DNA of 64,000 bases from positions 16,521,544 to 16,585,543 of the forward strand of contig NC_085869.1 in NCBI RefSeq assembly GCF_034702125.1, written 5' to 3'. This document shows positions 57,900 through 64,000 of this stretch, in pieces (the stretch's first letter is position 1; every line of letters begins with the position of its first letter). Source of the DNA: Engraulis encrasicolus. Taxonomy: Eukaryota; Chordata; Actinopteri; Clupeiformes; Engraulidae. Below the pieces are notes generated by a model, which was not told the DNA's origin, did no database searches, and saw only the letters and a list, made by a program, of their open reading frames with translations. The translations under genes and the position numbers were made by a program.

Positions 57900-58820
57900 A
57901 CGGCGAGTCCAAGTCCTAACTCCACCCTCGCCTCGCTGCTGCACAGCACTGGCTTACCTACAGGAGACTTTTATTGGCCCTCACCCAGAGCTGTAATAAC
58001 ACACTGCTCATATTTCTTTCATTACAGCATAAATAATGTCATCACCTTAATTGAAAAGAGATGGCTGGATGAAAATGGACTTAGATTCTCGTGTTTTTTT
58101 GTGTGTGTTTTTTTTGGTGTTTGTTGTTGTTAGGGACATGGAAAAACCAAATCCTCATTCTTGAGTCAAGTATGATCAGAGATTGTTTTTTTTCAAAGAT
58201 TTATTAGGGGAGGTGTAAACATTTCTCTTTTTTTGTTTTGTTGTTGTTTTCTACCTTCTATCTCCTGTGCAGAATAAACAGAGCAGAATTATTACAGCAG
58301 ATGTTGTTTTTTAAAGGACTCTTCCCTTTACGACAAGCTAAATCCAAATGACGATGATGACTTAATTAGTTTTCACCACGTGAGTCAATAAGCCCTCAGT
58401 TGTCTTGTGTGCCTGTCTGTCCATCCTAACAATAATTTCAGTGTTGAGTTGTTCTGAAAAGCAACTTGTTGCTGGTGGTAACCGAGTTATTTGACGTAAG
58501 TAAGCCTAGAGTTTTACAAGAGCATAATTACCCACAACTCCCTAGCGGGGGTGGGGGGTGCGCCATGATGGGGCAGGCCAAGGCGGGCACCCCCCTCCTC
58601 TCCTCTCCCCTCCTCTCCTCTCCTTGTGTGTGTACCAATCCACATAACTAAAAGGGGGGAGGCTATGAGGCCTAGGGTGCATTGGCATGCATTGGCACCA
58701 AATGAGCACAAGCTGTAACTAAAGCAATAAATTATGCCTGATCGCCCTGCAGTCACGCCGCCCGAGACCCTAGACGCTGCCTTGTTTCGCTGCTGTGTTT
58801 ACACGGTTGACAGCTGATAG
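57900..58820. other. 5' flank or first intron of edar; nothing supported
   Basis: T-rich stretches, a short (CTCCT)n run at 58593-58624 and no recognisable exon or promoter. Confidence 0.4.
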
Positions 58821-58828
58821 GTGAGGTC

Positions 58829-59100
58829 TGCTGCACCTCCATTAACACTGCTGAGCACAGCACAGGGCCACACAGCCAGAGACTTCTTAGTATCAGAGCA
58901 GAGGTACCCATCAGGGACGTCCTAAAATATAACCAAGCCTTCTTTATTTAATCTCACCAGTTTAGCTGACGTTTCTATAATACGTTTGTCATTAACAGGT
59001 CTGCTGCACCTCCATTAACACTGCTGAGCGCAAGGCCACACAGCCAGACACTTACAAGTATCCGAGGTACGCACCAGGGACATCCTAAAGTATAACAATA
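58829..59100 (+). repeat. tandem duplication of about 170 bp
   Basis: GTCTGCTGCACCTCCATTAA, CACTGCTGAGC, GGCCACACAGCCAGA and CATCAGGGACGTCCTAAA (second copy CACCAGGGACATCCTAAA) occur in the same order at 58827-58932 and 58998-59092. Confidence 0.8.
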
Positions 59101-59102
59101 GG

Positions 59103-59209
59103 TAATAATGAAAAGAACCGCACACTGGTGAGCTCCCATTTACTCCATTTTAGTCCTGTGTGATGTTTCGAGTGAATGGGAGTTCACTGGTGTGCGGTTC
59201 TGTTCATTA
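59103..59209. mobile_element. small inverted-repeat element
   Basis: GAACCGCACACTGGTGAGCT and CCCATTTAC at the left pair with GTGAATGGGAGTTCACTGG and TGTGCGGTTC at the right. Confidence 0.65.
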
Positions 59210-59540
59210 CCGGCTTATGAACTTCACGTTTTTGAACCTGCATCCGAAAAAAGTATTTGGATGTGTGTGAGATTAGACTTGGATAATTAAGCATAGCAAG
59301 GCCTTCTTTTTTTAATCTCATCAGTTTAGCTGACGTTTCTATAATACGTTTGTCGTTAATGGTGCGGACAAGACTAGGAAAAATTGGTGCATATAAGGCC
59401 AGTTTAAAGCTAGCTCCATTTAGGGTTATTGAGGGTACACAAATGAAATCTCCCACACCAACCAGCAGACAAAGGCAATGTGGAAAGCATTATGAAATTG
59501 CAGTGGTTTTTCTACAAAGAAAACAACAACAAAATAAAAC

Positions 59541-59706
<166 letters not shown>

Positions 59707-60068
59707 AGAATATATAAAAATATTGTTGCCATGAACGCAAGACTGTACAGCCAAGTGTTTGTACTTGTGCCTCTGCCCCATACACCATAAGGGCCTATGC
59801 CAGACTACGCCATTTTGGGTAATGTTTATTAGATCAACCACACAAAACACACTATGTTCATTTTTTTTGTTATGACTATTATCTCTGTTGTTAAGTCGTT
59901 ATTGACTTATTAAAGACAGTATACTTTTCTGTGATGTCTGTTTGTGAGGCAGCTATTTATAGTGCACTCCTCAACATAACTGAGTAAACTACAAACAAAA
60001 CCATGTATTAGCAGGATTAAATAAGTGCGTGCGTGTTTGTTTGTATATGTGTGCAGATGTGTATTTGT

Positions 60069-60440
<372 letters not shown>

Positions 60441-60449
60441 GCACATGTC

Positions 60450-62110
60450 CGCATGTGTATATTCCCTGACGAGTATATACTGTGTATACTGTAAAGTGTT
60501 TCATTGAAGATCAAATCTGAGGATGTGGTTGTGCTTTCTGTGTGTAGAAGTTTAACCCTGAAGCAGAGTCTCTACATGTAAAAGCGCCGAGGAGGAGACG
60601 TCTCGGAACAAAGGTGGGACGCGGCTGCTCCATGGGTGGCAAAAACTCTACCATCTGATAATCGGCTGTGTCAACCTGCTGAACTCTGCCGAGATCAAAC
60701 GGCCCGGTTGACACTTGAGTCGCTCTGGCATTAAAGAAGCAGTTTCACACTAGCTCTTCTCCTCTGGGTGCGTATCCCTTCCTTCCTTTCCCCGCTCGTC
60801 ATGTGTATCGCACCATGAACTTATTCATGGTCATGCATCAATCATAGCTGCTGCTGAAAAACTGGGGGGTGGGGGGATACTTTGACTGCCAGCTGAAAAA
60901 AATTATGGCAGCGTTTTCAGCTTTCTCCACATAGTAACTGGGTGCAACTTCAAAGCCACAGACAAGAGGGTTAGACTGATCTGATGTGAGCTGAACGGTG
61001 GACTCACTGCTTAGGGGGCAGGTGACTGTGAGCCGCACAATAGCCTCTAATGACGAGATGATTCAGCCTTCAAGACAAAGAAAATTACTCTCTGAGGTGG
61101 GCCCCGCAACTCACTGGAGTGCACACATACAGAGAAGAGAGAGAAGACACAGGCAACTTTTGTTGAAGTCCCTCCACTCCACACATGAATCCCATTTAAA
61201 CCGGTTAAAACCATAATGGGATGGGACAATTCGTGTCCACACACACACAAAGTCTTGCGTCACGATAACACTTACTTGTGTTGTGCATCTACGCTGCCCT
61301 GGACTATGCAAGGTACGGATAAAGTGTACAGACACTTCAGATAAAAGCTATTATGATGAAGCTCTATCGTGATTTTAGACATCCATGTGAATGCAAAGTC
61401 ACTTACCTAACCAGCTTCCGTTCATGCAAATAATTGAATTCTGCCCTTTAAATTCTGATAGTGATTTCTAGGCCCGCTTGAGGAAGGTGAAGTAGGGTCA
61501 GCCTGAAGTTTGTTTAGTGTATTAAGAATGTCAGTACAAGCAAGCATGGGACATTAGCTTATATTAACTATAAAGACAGTATTTGTAACAATATGTAATA
61601 ACAGAACATAAGTGTTCTTAATATTGAATTAATAATATTTCAACATACGGTCTTGTGTTGGAAGTCATGGGATAGAAAGAGTTTCAGTAGGCTATATAGA
61701 TGAACAGTCAGTATGCGTACATACAGTTTGTAAGAGTCAAAGTAAAAAAAACACTGAACAAAATCATCTAGTCTTGTCATCAGAACTACACGGTCATTTT
61801 TCATTCTTTTGTCTTGCATTTATGTGCCTCATGCTGTGTGCAAATGTTTCAAAGTGACTTCGACTTGTGCTACAACAAAAGGCCACACTTGTGCAGTGAA
61901 TGTGAGAAACCGAGACATACCGTCCGTAATTATTGTTTCTGAGTAATTTTCTCATGGAGTCTCTTTGACAGATAATTACCAGAGGCGCAAGAAACAACAG
62001 GCTCACCTCACCTGAGTTACTGGCTTTCACAGCAGAGCTTCAATCCCAAGGTTGAGACATTCGGAGCCACTGATTTTCTACCATGTTTTCTTGACTGCAC
62101 TGTGATTGCT
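60450..62110. other. 5' flank or first intron; nothing supported
   Basis: Mixed unique sequence. A GC-richer stretch at about 60580-60700 has no TATA box, CpG cluster or splice context strong enough to call a promoter or first exon. Confidence 0.35.
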
Positions 62111-62115
62111 CCTTA

Positions 62116-62322
62116 ACTGTAAAACATTGCAGCCAGTTGAACTTAAAAAAGCAAGTTGGCCTGCTGCCTTAAGTTTGTACGTTGACTCAACTTGAGAAAG
62201 CCTTGTGTGTTGAGTTAAGTCTCGAGTTGAGTTAAGCCTCGAGTTGAGTTCATTTACAAACTTAAGGCAGCGGGTCAACTTACTTACTTTTTACATTTAA
62301 CTGGCTTCCAATGTTTTACAGT
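62116..62322. mobile_element. MITE with ACTGTAAAACATTG termini
   Basis: ACTGTAAAACATTG at the left and CAATGTTTTACAGT at the right are perfect inverted repeats. Inner blocks CTTAAGTTTGTA and TACAAACTTAAGGCAGC pair too, and GAGTTAAG-CTCGAGTTGAGTT repeats sit in the loop. Confidence 0.8.
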
Positions 62323-62785
62323 GTCGTAAGATCTAGCTTGAAACACCATGGAAGTGGAAAAAACAAGTGGCTCCTACTGAATTTCCCAACATTCAAAGCA
62401 TGAAGTAGATTTTTGGCGTTAACATGAATGCAGGTACTGTGTTAAAAGAGCGAAACGCATGCATTAACCAGAATACTATCTGTTAAGCCAACCATGAAAA
62501 ACTGATCTTGTTTATTTAAATATCATAGGGGACCCACTGTTACCTTAACCCTCTTTAAATAATGGGAGCCTGGGACACCCGCATGAGATCAGCCTCCTCA
62601 GTCTCTCAAGGGGAAACAGCGAGCGAGCTGCTGAACACAAAGAGCATTGTGTACCATGCAGGCACCCATCACTCCACACTCCGCTGTGGCACCAGAGAAA
62701 GAACAAAGAACAGGTAGGCTTCTGACTCCCTCCAGAGTAAAATATTCATTATGGAGTGGGCGTATTAAAACTGTAAGATAAAAGA

Positions 62786-62962
62786 AAATGATGGGGCGAT
62801 AGGGCACTCGTCTACCATGTGGGTGACCCGGGTTCGATTCCCGGCCCGGGTCCTTTGCCGGCCCTTCCCCGTCTCTCTCTCCCCACTCGTTTCCTGTCAC
62901 CACCTTCACTATCCTATCATAAATGAAGTCAAAAAGACCTAAAAACATATCTTTGCAAAAAA
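62786..62962 (+). mobile_element. tRNA-derived SINE (family A)
   Basis: GATAGGGCACTCGTCTACCA, B-box GGTTCGATTCCC, CCTTTGCCGGCCCTTCCCCG, AAGTCAAAAAGACC and poly-A. It is the closest relative of the copy at 3671. Confidence 0.8.
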
Positions 62963-64000
62963 AAGGACTGGAACAAGTGAGGCTCTGAGGCACACAAAAA
63001 AGCCCATAGTGGTAGTATCGGATGGTTATTTTTGACCACTTGCTTCTTAGTGTAATTGATGTGTGAAGTCTTTGGGACGTTGCATGTGGGCGCGTTTCCG
63101 CCAGAGAAAGGGGTCGTGTACTCAATGGCTGCCTCAGGTCTGAGCCTGTTAATTGCAGCCCCAGATCTGTACACAGAGACGTGGCTTCTGAACTGAAATG
63201 AGCTTTAATTGTGCGAATCAGTGTGGAAAGCAACCACAACCGGTCCCTGCTCAAAGTGTTTGTCTACTGGAGACCCTTTGGCGCTAGGATACAGCAAGAC
63301 AAAAAAGGGGTGCGGGAGGGAGAGAGAGAGAGACAAAAAAGTGAACTTTTTGGAAAAAAAAAGAAAAACTTCTTTTTGCAGGAAATGAAGCGACTGCCAA
63401 ATGACTGTGCCCCTGAGCCCCTCTCTCTCTCATTATCAGACTAAACGAACACACACGCCCAAGCACTTTCATCAGATTCCAGCACCAGCTCACTACACTG
63501 CAGAGCACTGCTCGCTCTCTCCGAGGCTGGAATGTGCCACGGTATGTTTGAAGAACAGATTTCCTTCTGACACCTCCGCCTGTGCAGCCCCTGTTGGGAC
63601 TTGCCTCTTTTGAAAGTCGACCGCAGACTCCCAGCCCCAGGTTATTAATCTTATAACGACCACATAATCTAAGATAAATACACAGAGTATCATTATCCTT
63701 ATCATTAACAAGACTGAAATATCTATTCCTTGGGGAGGGATTAAGGAGAAGATATTATTACCCCCCCTACTGTAATCAGGGGGTTCACTGTCCCATTGAA
63801 TTAGGAGGAAAGAAATTTATGTCCACTCTGTCCTCCTTCACCACTGTGTTCAAGTTCGCTTTATTGTACGATGCCCTTTGACTTAGGCCACGGTCATATC
63901 TCTTCTATGTTATTAGACAGGGAGAGGCGACTGCCCTTGGCTTAGTGGGCAATAAGCGAAAGTTTAACAGTTCAAATAAAAAGTTTGACAAAGTTCAGTG
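62963..64000. other. 5' flank or first intron; nothing supported
   Basis: No exon, promoter or transposon was recognised. There are A-runs at about 63340-63370 and a short CTCTCT run near 63421. Confidence 0.35.

Noticed and set aside
60511..60714. 67-codon minus-strand frame in GC-richer sequence
   Set aside because: No recognisable domain, no splice context linking it to edar, and the length is expected by chance.

Overview
The window is vertebrate genomic DNA, almost certainly from a ray-finned (teleost) fish. It holds one recognisable multi-exon gene with GT-AG introns. The introns are packed with fish-style tRNA-derived SINEs, hAT- and Tc1-like fragments, an L2-like LINE and very long (CA)n, (GA)n and (GAAA)n microsatellites. 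No prokaryotic features are present.

The gene is edar, the ectodysplasin A receptor, a TNF-receptor superfamily member with a death domain. It lies on the minus strand. I reconstructed eleven coding exons, which correspond to exons 2-12 of the 12-exon vertebrate gene. From 5' to 3' they are 56299-56249 (start codon, signal peptide), 52922-52806 and 49162-48981 and 43844-43759 (cysteine-rich ectodomain), 32540-32469 (stalk), 32226-32107 (transmembrane), 31911-31837, 30344-30272, 28536-28350 and 27535-27475 (cytoplasmic linker), and 7878-7526 (death domain, stop). All junctions are GT-AG and all phases join. The sum is 1377 nt, or 458 codons plus stop. The 5' non-coding exon(s) and promoter are not identified; they must lie above 56.3 kb or outside the window.

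Layout by region: 0-7.5 kb is downstream flank and probable 3' UTR, with a Tc1-like remnant, hAT-type MITEs and SINEs. From 7.9 to 27.5 kb lies the last intron, filled from 10.3 to 27.25 kb by a head-to-tail array of seven 1.8-2.9 kb repeat units; an eighth unit sits at 32.8-36.5 kb. From 27.5 to 32.5 kb is the compact exon cluster for the cytoplasmic and transmembrane parts. From 32.5 to 43.8 kb is an 11-kb intron with repeat unit 8, a nested second repeat family, a MITE and a 5'-truncated L2-like LINE. From 43.8 to 56.3 kb are the ectodomain exons, separated by introns that hold a 2.2-kb G-rich minisatellite, several long microsatellites and a two-copy MITE family. From 56.3 to 64 kb is the 5' flank or first intron, dominated by microsatellites, SINEs and small duplications.

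The most interesting feature is the array. Each unit carries several same-strand copies of a motif very close to the CTCF core (CCAGCTGGTGGCGCTA and variants, about 35 in total). It also carries palindromic CRE/ATF sites (TGACGTCA), often abutting an ETS-like CTTCCTG, and CAAAATGGCGG motifs resembling YY1 sites. The array shows a roughly 5.02-kb higher-order repeat, so it has expanded recently. Whether it acts as an insulator or enhancer within edar is inference, but it can be tested directly.
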